A stretch of 64,000 nucleotides of DNA from Helicobacter brantae (GTDB taxonomy: Bacteria; Campylobacterota; Campylobacteria; Campylobacterales; Helicobacteraceae), in the NCBI RefSeq assembly GCF_003364205.1, contig NZ_NXLV01000001.1, positions 186,001 through 250,000 on the forward strand. The letters run 5' to 3'. The notes under the pieces were generated by a model, which was not told the origin of the DNA, did not search any database, and saw nothing but the letters and a program-made list of their open reading frames with translations. Position 1 is the stretch's first letter. The number at the start of each line of letters is the position of its first letter. This document shows, in pieces, positions 46,413-55,400 of this stretch. A program made the position numbers and the translations under genes.

Positions 46413-47792
46413 TAGGCTCTCTAGGAGTTCTAGGGTTTGGGATTTGTAAAGCTCTAGGAGTTCTTGGCTTTGAGCCTCAAATCTTGTAACAAGCACAGGA
46501 GTGGTATTACTTGCCCTCACAAGCCCCCAGCCTTTTTCAAAAATGATTCTCACTCCATCAATATTGACAATCTCTAAGATTTTGGGGAATGTGCTTGGTG
46601 GGGTTTGCAAAGCCTCTTGGAGTTTGGCAATGAGGGGGAATTTTTTCTCCTCATCTGTGGGGATTTTCTCCTCATTGGTTGAATACACTTTGGGCAAAGA
46701 GAGGATAGAATCTTCTACTTCCTCTACACTTGAGTGCAAAAATAGCTCCAATGCTCTAAGCCCTGCATAAATGGCATCATCATAGCCAAAATATCTATCA
46801 TTGAAGAAAATATGCCCACTCATCTCAGCAGCCAAAGAAGCATCTAACTCTTTGAGTTTGACTTTGAGGTTGCTATGTCCGGTTTTATACATTACAGATG
46901 AGCCGACTTTGTTGCACTCCTCATACATTAGAGCAGAGCATTTGACCTCTCCGATGATGATAGGTTTTTTGGGAGCAATCTCTTTGGCAATCGCTCTTGC
47001 AAAAAGGATAGCTAACTCATCTCCTTTGTAGCTGTGATTAGTGCTAAGAAGTGCGATTCTATCTGCATCGCCATCAAAGGCTAGGGCTAGAGGGATATGC
47101 CTTTCTTTCATCACTCTTTTGACATCTTGAAGGTTTTTTTCTTCACTTGGATCAGGGTGGTGGTTGGGGAAAGTGCCATCAGGCTCGACAAAGAGTGGGG
47201 TATAGTGGATATTGAGATTTCTTAGAATCGGCTCTAGTGCCACTCCTGCCACACCATTTCCACAATCTACCACGATAGGATAAGGGAAATTTGAGAGGGA
47301 GCTAAAATGCTTACTTAGATAGGAGATATACTCACTCAACACATCGATCTTCTCTATCTCAATATCGCTTGGAGTATGAGAGATTTCAAGAGAGTAGATA
47401 GCTTCTTTGAGGGCTTGAATCTCTTTGCCATAAAAAGGCTCTTTGGCTAAAGTGATTTTAAATCCATTGTATTCAGCAGGATTGTGAGAGCCTGTAATCA
47501 TCACTGAACTTGTCGCATATTTGCCACAAAAGATTGAAAAATATGCCACAGGAGTGGGGATTAGCCCCATATCATAGACTTTGATTCCCCTCTTTTGTAA
47601 TCCATCTTTGAGCCACCCAAAAAGGATAGGGGAATGCACTCTTGCATCATAGCCGATATTGATTGAGTCCTCACCCTTGCTTTTTAGCACATCAGCAAGT
47701 GCATAGCCAATCTTATAGACAACTTCTTGACTAAGGTCTTTTTGGAAAATCCCTCTAATGTCGTATTCTCTGAAAATGTGATCGTAATTCAT
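46407..47792 (-). CDS. manB: Phosphomannomutase/phosphoglucomutase
   Basis: An alpha-D-phosphohexomutase of the AlgC/ManB group interconverting hexose 6- and 1-phosphates. It would make mannose 1-phosphate for ManC. The N-terminus MNYDHIFREYDIRGIF is typical; the phosphoserine loop is VMITGSHNPAEYNGFKI, the metal loop LAFDGDADRIALL, the sugar loop AEMSGHIFFNDRYFGYDDAI. I chose the second of two adjacent ATGs (47792, 461 residues) for better spacing from AAGGA. Glucose 1-phosphate formation is also likely. It lies apart from the fucose operon, next to an autotransporter. Confidence 0.9.
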   Translation of the reverse strand: MNYDHIFREYDIRGIFQKDLSQEVVYKIGYALADVLKSKGEDSINIGYDARVHSPILFGWLKDGLQKRGIKVYDMGLIPTPVAYFSIFCGKYATSSVMITGSHNPAEYNGFKITLAKEPFYGKEIQALKEAIYSLEISHTPSDIEIEKIDVLSEYISYLSKHFSSLSNFPYPIVVDCGNGVAGVALEPILRNLNIHYTPLFVEPDGTFPNHHPDPSEEKNLQDVKRVMKERHIPLALAFDGDADRIALLSTNHSYKGDELAILFARAIAKEIAPKKPIIIGEVKCSALMYEECNKVGSSVMYKTGHSNLKVKLKELDASLAAEMSGHIFFNDRYFGYDDAIYAGLRALELFLHSSVEEVEDSILSLPKVYSTNEEKIPTDEEKKFPLIAKLQEALQTPPSTFPKILEIVNIDGVRIIFEKGWGLVRASNTTPVLVTRFEAQSQELLELYKSQTLELLESLK

Positions 47793-47832
47793 CATAATTC
47801 CTTGTAGTGATTTAAATTTTTTAATCAAGGTT

Positions 47833-47838
47833 ATTATA
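47833..47838 (-). promoter_or_regulatory. Putative -10 element of manB
   Basis: Minus-strand TATAAT about 41 bases upstream of the manB ATG in the 135-base gap shared with fliF. Confidence 0.45.
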
Positions 47839-47877
47839 TCTTAAGCTAATTTGTCATTTCAAAAAAGGTTTTTTGGA

Positions 47878-47883
47878 TAGAAT
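47878..47883 (+). promoter_or_regulatory. Putative -10 element of the fliF operon
   Basis: TAGAAT 45 bases before the fliF TTG. I see no GG-N10-GC pattern typical of sigma-54 promoters here, so vegetative control is more likely. A TATATAAA nearer the start is an alternative. Confidence 0.35.
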
Positions 47884-47927
47884 ACTTGATTTGAAAAACT
47901 AAATACTATATAAAGAGGTTATTTGCT

Positions 47928-49658
47928 TTGGATATAGGGGCGTTACTTAAACAGATTAGAGATATTTACAACAAAATTAACAAAAAGCAAAAAATTGTTA
48001 TTTTGGCAAGTGTGTTTGCAGTCATTGCATTTTTGGCGTATTTGATTGTGTTTTCTACCAATCGTGGAAGCGATACAGGAAGCAATGGCTATGCAGTATT
48101 GTTTGATAAGCTTGATCCAAGCGATAGTGCCTTAATCGTTCAGCATTTGCAACAGGCTCAAATCCCCTATGAACTCCCCAAAGAAGATACGATTTTAATC
48201 CCCAAAGCCCAAGTCTATGAGCAACGAATCGCCCTAGCAAGTAAAGGACTTCCCAAAAGCTCAAAAGTAGGGTTTGAAATCTTTGATACTAAAGATTTTG
48301 GAGCGACAGATTTTGATCAAAAAATCAAATTTTTGAGAGCTACTGAAGGTGAGCTTTCACGCACGATTCAATCCCTCACGCCTATTGAAGAGGCAAGTGT
48401 GCATATTGCATTGCCCAAAGATAGCGTTTTTGTCAATAAAGCCACACCCCCCACAGCTTCAGTCGTGGTAAAGATTAGAGAAAATATGGTGCTTTCCCCC
48501 TCGCAAGTGCTAGGAATCAAAAACCTTGTTTCAGCAGCGATTACAAACCTCACTCCTGAAAATGTCAAAATCGTTGATGAAAATGGCGAAACTTTGGGAG
48601 AAAACACCGAAGAAGCTACTTCTAGGGAGTTGGCAAAAGTCATCAATATGCAGATGAAATATAAGACTAATTATGAAAAAACCCTAGAAGAAAAAATCGT
48701 CAATATCCTCTCTCCAATCGTGGGAGGGAAAGATAGGGTAGTGGCTAAGGTAACGGCTGAATTTGATTTTCGCCAAACCAAAAGCACACAAGAGAGCTTT
48801 GATCCCAACAATGTGGTAAGAAGTGAGCAGAGTTTGGAAGAGAAGCGTGAGGGTGTCAAACCCAAAGAAGTGGGGGGCGTTCCGGGGGTAGTGAGCAATA
48901 TCGGACCTGTGCAAGGGCTTGATAGTCAAGGGGGAGAGAAATATGAGAAATCCACCAATACGACAAACTATGAGGTAGGCAAGACAGTTTCTGAAATCAA
49001 AGGAGAGTTTGGAGTTCTCAAGCGATTGAGCGTGGCAGTGGTGGTTGATGGAAGTTATGAAAAAGTTGATACAGATGGAGTAGAAAAACTCAAATATATC
49101 CCACTTCCTCAAGAGAGTATGGATAAAATCAATGCTCTAGCTAGACAAGCTGTGGGATTTGATAAGGCTAGGGGAGATGAGATTTCAGTCAGCAACTTTG
49201 AGCTAAATAGCACGACTCAAACCTATAAGCCTGAAGATAAATGGGATAATATCGTGCAGAGTGTCAAGAAATACACAAATCCGTTCTTGCCAATTCTCAA
49301 ATACCTCATTGTTTTGCTTATCGCTTATGTTTTCTACAAAAAGGTTATTACTCCTTTTGTGGAGAAAATGCTTTCCAATCAAGAAGACGAAGAAGATATT
49401 ATCGGCTCTGAACTTGATGATGAGGAGGTCAAAGGTGGAGACAGTCGCCTCAGTGAGATGAGAAAGCGAGTAGAGGAGCAATTAGGTGGGGATTCGCTCT
49501 TCAATGAAGAAGATATCAAATACGATGTCTTGGTAGAGAGAATGAGAGATATGATTTCTGAGAAACCTCAAGAAATCGCAGCACTTTTCCAACGCCTTAT
49601 CACAGATGAGCTAGGGCTAGAGAATGGAATGCAAAAAATGGATAATTCAGAGAATTAA
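47928..49658 (+). CDS. fliF: Flagellar MS-ring protein FliF
   Basis: It forms the membrane-supramembrane ring on which the flagellar motor and export gate assemble. A first membrane helix (IVILASVFAVIAFLAYLIVF) is followed by ring-building domains with LPKSSKVGFEIFD, FLRATEGELSRTIQSL and HIALPKDSVF. A second helix (LPILKYLIVLLIAYVFY) near residue 460 leads to the C-terminal cytoplasmic tail that binds FliG. The start is TTG after AAAGAGG. It begins a long overlapping operon. Confidence 0.95.
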   Translation: MDIGALLKQIRDIYNKINKKQKIVILASVFAVIAFLAYLIVFSTNRGSDTGSNGYAVLFDKLDPSDSALIVQHLQQAQIPYELPKEDTILIPKAQVYEQRIALASKGLPKSSKVGFEIFDTKDFGATDFDQKIKFLRATEGELSRTIQSLTPIEEASVHIALPKDSVFVNKATPPTASVVVKIRENMVLSPSQVLGIKNLVSAAITNLTPENVKIVDENGETLGENTEEATSRELAKVINMQMKYKTNYEKTLEEKIVNILSPIVGGKDRVVAKVTAEFDFRQTKSTQESFDPNNVVRSEQSLEEKREGVKPKEVGGVPGVVSNIGPVQGLDSQGGEKYEKSTNTTNYEVGKTVSEIKGEFGVLKRLSVAVVVDGSYEKVDTDGVEKLKYIPLPQESMDKINALARQAVGFDKARGDEISVSNFELNSTTQTYKPEDKWDNIVQSVKKYTNPFLPILKYLIVLLIAYVFYKKVITPFVEKMLSNQEDEEDIIGSELDDEEVKGGDSRLSEMRKRVEEQLGGDSLFNEEDIKYDVLVERMRDMISEKPQEIAALFQRLITDELGLENGMQKMDNSEN

Positions 49659-49670
49659 GGAGGCAAGATT

Positions 49671-50702
49671 ATGGCAAGCACTTTAACACCTCGCCAAAAG
49701 GCACAATTTGATGACCTCTCAATGTCAGAGAAAATTGCGATTTTGCTCTTGCAAATGGGAGAGGATATTACAAGTGATATTTTGCATTACTTGGATACTG
49801 AAGCAGTAACAGAGGTTACACGCCATATTGCATTGATGAATGGGACAGATAGAGCTATTGGTGCAGCAGTAATGGAAGAGTTTTTTGCAATCTTGCAAAG
49901 CAACCAATACATTAGCACAGGGGGATTTGACTATGCTAGAGAGATTCTTACCAAAGCTTTGGGACACGATGAAGCTAAGAGAATCATTGACAAACTCAGC
50001 AAGACTATGCAAACCTCTCAAAACTTCAGCTATCTTGCCAAAGTCAAACCTCAACAACTTGCAAACTTCATCATCAACGAACACCCCCAAACTGTGGCTT
50101 TGATTTTGGCACATATGGATCCAGGCAGTGCGGCTCAAACACTCTCTTATTTCCCTGATGATGTCAAAGCTGAAATTGCTATAAGAATGGCAAATCTAGG
50201 GGATATTTCTCCAAACATTGTCAAAAGAGTTTCAACCGTGCTTGAAAATCGACTTGATGCACTCACAAGCTACAAAATCGAGGTGGGTGGTCCAAGAACT
50301 GTGGCAGAAGTATTCAACAAATTGGGACAGAAAGCTGCTGTTACTACAATTGAGCATATTGAGAAAGTGGATAAGTCTTTGGCAAGTGTGATTAAAGAGA
50401 TGATGTTTACATTTAATGATATTATCAACCTTGATAACACTGCAATCCGTGAGATTCTTAAAGTTGTCGATAAGAAAGATTTGACTTTGGCACTCAAAAC
50501 TTCCACAGAAGAGCTCAAAGCCAAATTTACTTCCAATATGTCTCAAAGGGCAGCAGAGCAGTTTATCGAGGAGATGCAATACTTAGGAGCGGTTAAACTC
50601 AAAGATGTAGAAGCCGCACAGAGAAAAATCGCTGAAATGGTTCAAGCTCTAGCAGAGCAAGGACTAATCCAAATCGGTGATGGAGACGAGGTAGTTGAAT
50701 AA
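49671..50702 (+). CDS. fliG: Flagellar motor switch protein FliG
   Basis: A rotor protein linking FliF to FliM and MotA. The 343 residues show the N-terminal FliF-binding part (LSMSEKIAILLLQMGEDI), a middle domain with NEHPQTVALILAHM, the EHIEKVDKSLASVIKEMMF segment and the C-terminal torque domain (LKTSTEELKAKFTSNMSQRA). It is 12 bases from fliF and overlaps fliH by one base. Confidence 0.96.
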   Translation: MASTLTPRQKAQFDDLSMSEKIAILLLQMGEDITSDILHYLDTEAVTEVTRHIALMNGTDRAIGAAVMEEFFAILQSNQYISTGGFDYAREILTKALGHDEAKRIIDKLSKTMQTSQNFSYLAKVKPQQLANFIINEHPQTVALILAHMDPGSAAQTLSYFPDDVKAEIAIRMANLGDISPNIVKRVSTVLENRLDALTSYKIEVGGPRTVAEVFNKLGQKAAVTTIEHIEKVDKSLASVIKEMMFTFNDIINLDNTAIREILKVVDKKDLTLALKTSTEELKAKFTSNMSQRAAEQFIEEMQYLGAVKLKDVEAAQRKIAEMVQALAEQGLIQIGDGDEVVE

Positions 50703-51478
50703 TGAATAGCAATTTTATTACAGAAACAGATCATCAAAAACACACAATCAAAAAGTATGAGTTTAGAAGTATGGATAAAAAGCTTGAAGCTGAAATCGCC
50801 CCTGCAATGGAAGAGAGTGGGATTTATACTCCTCCAAGTGAGGGCAATAGTGAGAATTTTGCAATCCTTCAAGAACTTCTTAAAGAGGTTTTGTCTGAAA
50901 ACTCTCAGATTAAAACCCAACTTCAATCCCTTCAAGCTCAAATCCAAGCTTTTGAGCAAAATCAGCAAGGACAGATTCAAGAAGAAATCAAAAAAAATGC
51001 CTATGAGCAAGGGTTGCTTGATGGAGAAAATAGAGCAAAAGAGAGTATGCAATCTGAACTTGATAATCAAAAACAATCCCTTGCTTATGCACTCAATAAT
51101 ATTCAAGAGGTTATTACTCAAACCCAAGAGAGGATCAAAGCTCTAGAGGGAGAGCTAAGCAGTATTGCACTAGATTTAGCTAAAGAAGTCATCATCAAAG
51201 AAGTGCAAGAAGAAAGCCATAAAATTGCATATCATATCGCTCAAGAACTCCTAGAGCCAATCTCTCAAAGCTCTCAAATCACGCTCAAAGCCAATCCTAT
51301 TGACTTGCCCTATCTTCAAGAAAAGCTCCCCCAAGCTGACAAAATCCACTTTGAGCCTGATCCTTTGGTGTCGCGTGGAGGTGTGATTATCTCAAGTGCT
51401 TTGGGAAATTTTGATGGGACAATCCTCTCAAGATACAAAAACCTCAAACGCTCTATTTTAGAGGACAAAGGGCTGTAA
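50702..51478 (+). CDS. fliH: Flagellar assembly protein FliH
   Basis: A regulator of the export ATPase FliI. The 258 residues show a glutamine-rich coiled coil at about 70-130 (IKTQLQSLQAQIQAFEQNQQ), a GLLDGENRAKESM glycine-containing helix, and a C-terminal domain like V-ATPase subunit E (ALDLAKEVIIKEVQEESHKI). It overlaps the fliG stop and the dxs start by one base each. The fliF-fliG-fliH-dxs order matches H. pylori. Confidence 0.88.
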   Translation: MNSNFITETDHQKHTIKKYEFRSMDKKLEAEIAPAMEESGIYTPPSEGNSENFAILQELLKEVLSENSQIKTQLQSLQAQIQAFEQNQQGQIQEEIKKNAYEQGLLDGENRAKESMQSELDNQKQSLAYALNNIQEVITQTQERIKALEGELSSIALDLAKEVIIKEVQEESHKIAYHIAQELLEPISQSSQITLKANPIDLPYLQEKLPQADKIHFEPDPLVSRGGVIISSALGNFDGTILSRYKNLKRSILEDKGL

Positions 51479-53319
51479 TGAGTTATAGCTATAAAGAAGT
51501 TTTGGGGAATGAGGATATTCAAAGTCTTCAAAATATCGCCCAATCTCTGAGAGAGAGGATTTTAGATGTTGTTTCTCGCAAAGGAGGACACCTAAGCTCG
51601 GCTTTGGGGGCTGTGGATTTGATTGTGGGAATGCATCAAGTCTTCAATCATCTTCAATGCCCTTTTATCTATGATGTAGGACACCAAGCTTACGCTCATA
51701 AGCTTTTAACCAATCGTTGGGAAGAGTTTGAGAGTTTGAGAAGTTTTGGGGGGATTAGTGGATTTCCAAACCCCAAAGAATCAAGCTCGGATTTCTTTAT
51801 CGCAGGACATAGCTCTACTGCAATTTCACTAGGTGTGGGTGTGGCTAAGAGTTTCAGTCTTTCAGGGAATGAGGGTCTTCCTGTGGTGCTTATTGGCGAT
51901 GGAGCGATGAGTTCAGGGCTGGTGTATGAAGCACTCAATGAGCTAGGAGAGAGAAAATATCCCATGATTATTATCCTCAATGATAATGAAATGAGTATCA
52001 GTAAGCCCATTGGTGCAATCTCTCGCTGTCTCTCTCAAGCCATTGCCTCTCCTTTTTGTCAAGGAGTAAAAGGTGGGATAAAAAAGATATTACAAAAAAT
52101 GCCTGATAGTGCCACTTATATGGCTAGAAAATTTGAAGAATCTTTTAAACTCATTACTCCGGGGGTATTGTTTGAAGAGCTGGGATTGAACTATATTGGA
52201 CCTATTGATGGACACAATATTGAAGAGATTATCTCAACGCTCAAAAAAGCCAAAGAGATGAAAGCTCCTGTGCTTATCCACGCTCAAACCACCAAAGGCA
52301 AAGGATATAAAATCGCAGAAGGGCAGTTTGAGAAATGGCATGGAGTTTCTCCATTTGATTTGGAGAGTGGAGAGAGCTTGAAAAAATCTCAAAGCATAAG
52401 TCCAACTTCAGTATTTGGAGAAAGACTAAAGCAAATTGCTCAAAGTGATGAGAGTGTGGTAGGTGTTACAGCGGCGATGCCTAGTGGCACAGGAATGAGT
52501 GTGCTAATGGAAGCTTTTCCTGAGCGTTTTTGGGATGTGGCAATCGCTGAAGCACACGCAGTAACTTCAAGCTCTGCAATGGCTCAAAGGGGGCTTAAGC
52601 CTTTTGTGGCAATCTATTCTACATTTTTGCAAAGAGCCTATGATAGCATTATCCACGATGTGGGGATTATGAACTCTCCTGTGAGATTTGCTCTTGATCG
52701 AGCAGGGATAGTGGGAGAAGATGGGGAAACTCATCAAGGGCTTTTTGATATTGCTTATCTTAGAAGTGTGCCAAATATGGTGCTTTTTGCTCCAAGAGAT
52801 TTGCAGAGTTTGAAGAGTGCAGTTGATTTTGCTTATTCTCACTCTAGCTCTCCAAGTGCTTTTAGGTATCCTAGAGGGGAGTTTGTGCTAGGAGATGAGT
52901 TTGAGAGCAAGGAGTTTATTCTAGGAAAAATGGAGATTTTAAAAGAGGGGAGAGAGATTGCTTTTATAGGGTATGGCAATGGAGTGGGTAGAGCTTATAG
53001 AGTGGCTCAAGAATTGCAAAAAGAGGGGATAGAAGCAGGAGTGGTGGATTTGAGATTCCTCAAGCCTCTTGATAGTGAGGGGTTAAAAGAGCTTTTTGCA
53101 AGATATGGCAAAATCTTTGTCTTCAGTGATAGTTATTTGCTTGGTGGGGTAGGGAGTGCATTGCTAGAATTTATCGCTCAAGAAGAGATTAAAGGAGTGG
53201 CACTGAAGAGTTTTGAGCTAAAAGATGAGTTTATCCCACACGGAAAAACGGCTTTGATTGAGGAGAGTTTAGGGCTAGATACAGCAGGACTTCTCAAAAG
53301 AGTAAAGGAGAGCTTGTGA
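51478..53319 (+). CDS. dxs: 1-deoxy-D-xylulose-5-phosphate synthase
   Basis: Thiamine-diphosphate enzyme joining pyruvate and glyceraldehyde 3-phosphate in the first step of the MEP pathway. GGHLSSALGAVDL, GHQAYAHKLLTNR and the ThDP site GDGAMSSGLVYEALNELG with NDNEMSI are in the first domain. The pyrimidine-binding domain has DVAIAEAHAVTSSSAMA and DRAGIVGEDGETHQG. The 613 residues are near family length. It is cotranscribed with flagellar genes and overlaps the phosphatase gene. Confidence 0.96.
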   Translation: MSYSYKEVLGNEDIQSLQNIAQSLRERILDVVSRKGGHLSSALGAVDLIVGMHQVFNHLQCPFIYDVGHQAYAHKLLTNRWEEFESLRSFGGISGFPNPKESSSDFFIAGHSSTAISLGVGVAKSFSLSGNEGLPVVLIGDGAMSSGLVYEALNELGERKYPMIIILNDNEMSISKPIGAISRCLSQAIASPFCQGVKGGIKKILQKMPDSATYMARKFEESFKLITPGVLFEELGLNYIGPIDGHNIEEIISTLKKAKEMKAPVLIHAQTTKGKGYKIAEGQFEKWHGVSPFDLESGESLKKSQSISPTSVFGERLKQIAQSDESVVGVTAAMPSGTGMSVLMEAFPERFWDVAIAEAHAVTSSSAMAQRGLKPFVAIYSTFLQRAYDSIIHDVGIMNSPVRFALDRAGIVGEDGETHQGLFDIAYLRSVPNMVLFAPRDLQSLKSAVDFAYSHSSSPSAFRYPRGEFVLGDEFESKEFILGKMEILKEGREIAFIGYGNGVGRAYRVAQELQKEGIEAGVVDLRFLKPLDSEGLKELFARYGKIFVFSDSYLLGGVGSALLEFIAQEEIKGVALKSFELKDEFIPHGKTALIEESLGLDTAGLLKRVKESL

Positions 53320-53762
53320 TAAAAAGTGTGCTTTTTGTCTGTCTTGGCAATATCTGTCGCTCACCTTTGGCTGAGGGAATCGCACGCCACCTTGAGAGAG
53401 GGGTAGTCTTTGATTCGGCAGGATTGAGTGGGTATCATAGAGGAGAGAAGCCTTGCAAGGGCACACAAGAGATTGCACAAAAGCACCATATCTCACTAGA
53501 GGGCATTACAAGTCGCCCTATTGCTTATCCCAAAGATGATAGCTTTGATTTGATTGTGTGTATGGATAGTCAAAATTATGAGGATTTGCTAGAGCGTGGA
53601 TTTAGCAAAGAAAAAATTAAAAAACTAGGAGATTTTGGCTTTGGTGGGGAAGATGTGCCTGATCCTTATTATTATGTGGGACTTGAAGGATTTGAGAGGG
53701 TGTATGTGATGATTAGTGAGGGAGTGAAAAACCTGCTAGAGAGTATCAAGGAGGGGAAATGA
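53316..53762 (+). CDS. Low-molecular-weight protein tyrosine phosphatase
   Basis: A cysteine-based phosphatase of 148 residues. The P-loop VCLGNICRSPLAEG has the C-x5-R-S signature and the general acid aspartate is in VPDPYYYVG near the C-terminus. Such enzymes in bacteria act on tyrosine kinases of capsule synthesis or on arsenate; the target here is unknown. The start is GTG, overlapping dxs by 4 bases. Confidence 0.92.
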   Translation: MIKSVLFVCLGNICRSPLAEGIARHLERGVVFDSAGLSGYHRGEKPCKGTQEIAQKHHISLEGITSRPIAYPKDDSFDLIVCMDSQNYEDLLERGFSKEKIKKLGDFGFGGEDVPDPYYYVGLEGFERVYVMISEGVKNLLESIKEGK

Positions 53763-54097
53763 AGCAAATTTTTGGGATAAAAAATTGTCAAAGTGTGAAA
53801 AAAGCATTAGATTTTTTAGATAGCAAGGGAGTGGTTTATGAATTTGTGGATTACAAAAAAAATCCTCCAAGTCTAGAGCTTCTCAAAGAGTGGGTAGAGA
53901 AGAGGGGGATTGAGAAGGTATTGAACAAAAAAGGCACAACCTATAAAGCCCTCAATCTCAAAGAAAAAGATTTGAGTGAGAGTGAATTGCTAGAGGTGAT
54001 GAGCCAAAATCCCACTTTGATTAAACGCCCCATTCTTGTAGATGAGGGAATTTTGGAGTTTGGATTTTGTAAGGAAGTATATGAGAGTCTTTGCTAG
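53759..54097 (+). CDS. ArsC/Spx family thioredoxin-fold protein
   Basis: A 112-residue protein with FGIKNCQSVKKALDFLDSKG, placing a single cysteine at residue 10, and TLIKRPILVDEG with the family arginine. The single cysteine rather than CxxC fits the YffB-like branch of the ArsC family. Arsenate reduction is possible, since a tyrosine-phosphatase-fold gene lies beside it, but no arsenite exporter or ArsR is present. It overlaps neighbours by 4 and 17 bases. Confidence 0.87.
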   Translation: MKQIFGIKNCQSVKKALDFLDSKGVVYEFVDYKKNPPSLELLKEWVEKRGIEKVLNKKGTTYKALNLKEKDLSESELLEVMSQNPTLIKRPILVDEGILEFGFCKEVYESLC

Positions 54098-55400
54098 TCT
54101 TTTATTTGTGCTTTTGTTGTTTGTGGGCTGTTCTGATAGTCCTCAAGGAAACAAAAGCATTGCTGATTTAAAAATGTCGCAAAACGCTCTTGATTATCTC
54201 CCCAAAACTCGCACCCCACCTCTCTCCCCCCAAGAAGTAGAGAGATTGAAAGAGAATTATCTTAAGAAGTTTTTTGCCCCATTTCTAGGGCTTACTCCCA
54301 ATCCAAATATTGCCGAAGTGTTTTGGATCAAAAGCTCACTAGAGAAAAATCTAGGCTATGGGGAGAATCTCAAACCCATTAGCCCAAAAATGACACAAAA
54401 GATTCTCCAAGATATGCAAATTCCACTTTATCCCAATGCCACTCAAATGGCAATCGTGATTAAGGATTGTGATGTGAGAGCTGTGCCAAGTGTGCATCCA
54501 AGACTTTCTAAACCCAATGGATTCCCTTTTGATCGGTGGCAAAATTCTATGATTTTTTATGGCACACCTGTTTTAATCACTCATTATGATACAAGCAAGA
54601 GATATGCTCATATCCAAACCGAATTTGTCTATGGTTGGGTAGATGTCAGTCATCTTGCTCTTGTTTCTCCCAAACAAGCCCAAACTCTCTCTTCTCTCAA
54701 ACACTTTATTGTCCCCAAAAATGATGAGAGTATTATCAAAGATTGGAGAGGGGATTATGTAACCCAAGCAAGGATAGGCAAACTCTTTGCACTCGCTGAA
54801 AACAACAATATTTTTATCTACAAACGCCAAAGCGATGGAAAGCTCAGGATTGAAAAAACTGCAATCAATCTAAGTGAGTTTGACACTTTCCCTCAAGCCT
54901 TCTCTCAAGAAAAAGTCGCAGAGTATATCAATGCGATGATGGGGCGACAATATGGTTGGGGAGGATTGTATGAAGAGAGAGATTGCTCAGCTTTTATTCG
55001 TGATATTTTTAGTAATTTTGCTCTCTATCTCCCAAGAAACTCATATGCTCAAGGCAATTTTGGCACACGCCAAATCAACCTAGCCAATCTTGATTCTTTA
55101 CAGAAAGAAAAAGTGCTTTTAGCCAATGCCACGCCTTTTGGAAGTGTGCTTTATCTCAAAGGGCATATAATGCTGTATTTAGGAGAAGACAAAGAGGGTA
55201 GGGCGATTGTGGCTCATAGTGCGTGGAGTGTAATGGCAGGGGATTTTTGGAGAAAAGATGAGTATCGTTTGGGAGGAGTGGTTATCACTACACTCAAACC
55301 TGCCAATGAATACAATGGTGCGTGGGGTAGTCGCAAAACTCTAGGAGATAGGGTTTTGCTTGTAAATGATTTATATAAAGCAATGCAAGAGGGACAATGA
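54081..55400 (+). CDS. NlpC/P60 lipoprotein with SH3 domain
   Basis: A 439-residue peptidoglycan endopeptidase-type lipoprotein. The signal peptide MRVFASLLFVLLLFVGCSDS ends in a lipobox. The N-terminal stabilising domain (about residues 40-130), an SH3-like part (FVYGWVDVSHLALV) and the catalytic domain follow. The catalytic cysteine is in YEERDCSAFIRDIF and the histidine in LKGHIMLYLGE. This arrangement is known in other Gram-negatives as a gamma-D-glutamyl-diamino acid endopeptidase. ATG 54081 is inside the preceding gene; a longer start would spoil the signal peptide. Confidence 0.87.
   Translation: MRVFASLLFVLLLFVGCSDSPQGNKSIADLKMSQNALDYLPKTRTPPLSPQEVERLKENYLKKFFAPFLGLTPNPNIAEVFWIKSSLEKNLGYGENLKPISPKMTQKILQDMQIPLYPNATQMAIVIKDCDVRAVPSVHPRLSKPNGFPFDRWQNSMIFYGTPVLITHYDTSKRYAHIQTEFVYGWVDVSHLALVSPKQAQTLSSLKHFIVPKNDESIIKDWRGDYVTQARIGKLFALAENNNIFIYKRQSDGKLRIEKTAINLSEFDTFPQAFSQEKVAEYINAMMGRQYGWGGLYEERDCSAFIRDIFSNFALYLPRNSYAQGNFGTRQINLANLDSLQKEKVLLANATPFGSVLYLKGHIMLYLGEDKEGRAIVAHSAWSVMAGDFWRKDEYRLGGVVITTLKPANEYNGAWGSRKTLGDRVLLVNDLYKAMQEGQ

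Noticed and set aside
47911-47930. Sigma-54 promoter before fliF
   Set aside because: The GG and GC pairs near GGTTATTTGC are only 6 bases apart instead of about 10, so the pattern does not fit.
49725-50138. Long minus-strand open frame inside fliG
   Set aside because: It is the shadow of fliG codon use, has no ribosome binding site or recognisable protein pattern, and fliG is certain.
53316-54097. Arsenate resistance operon (tyrosine-phosphatase-like plus ArsC-like genes)
   Set aside because: No arsenite efflux or ArsR gene is present. The first protein has a tyrosine-phosphatase signature and the second fits the YffB branch, so resistance is not supported.
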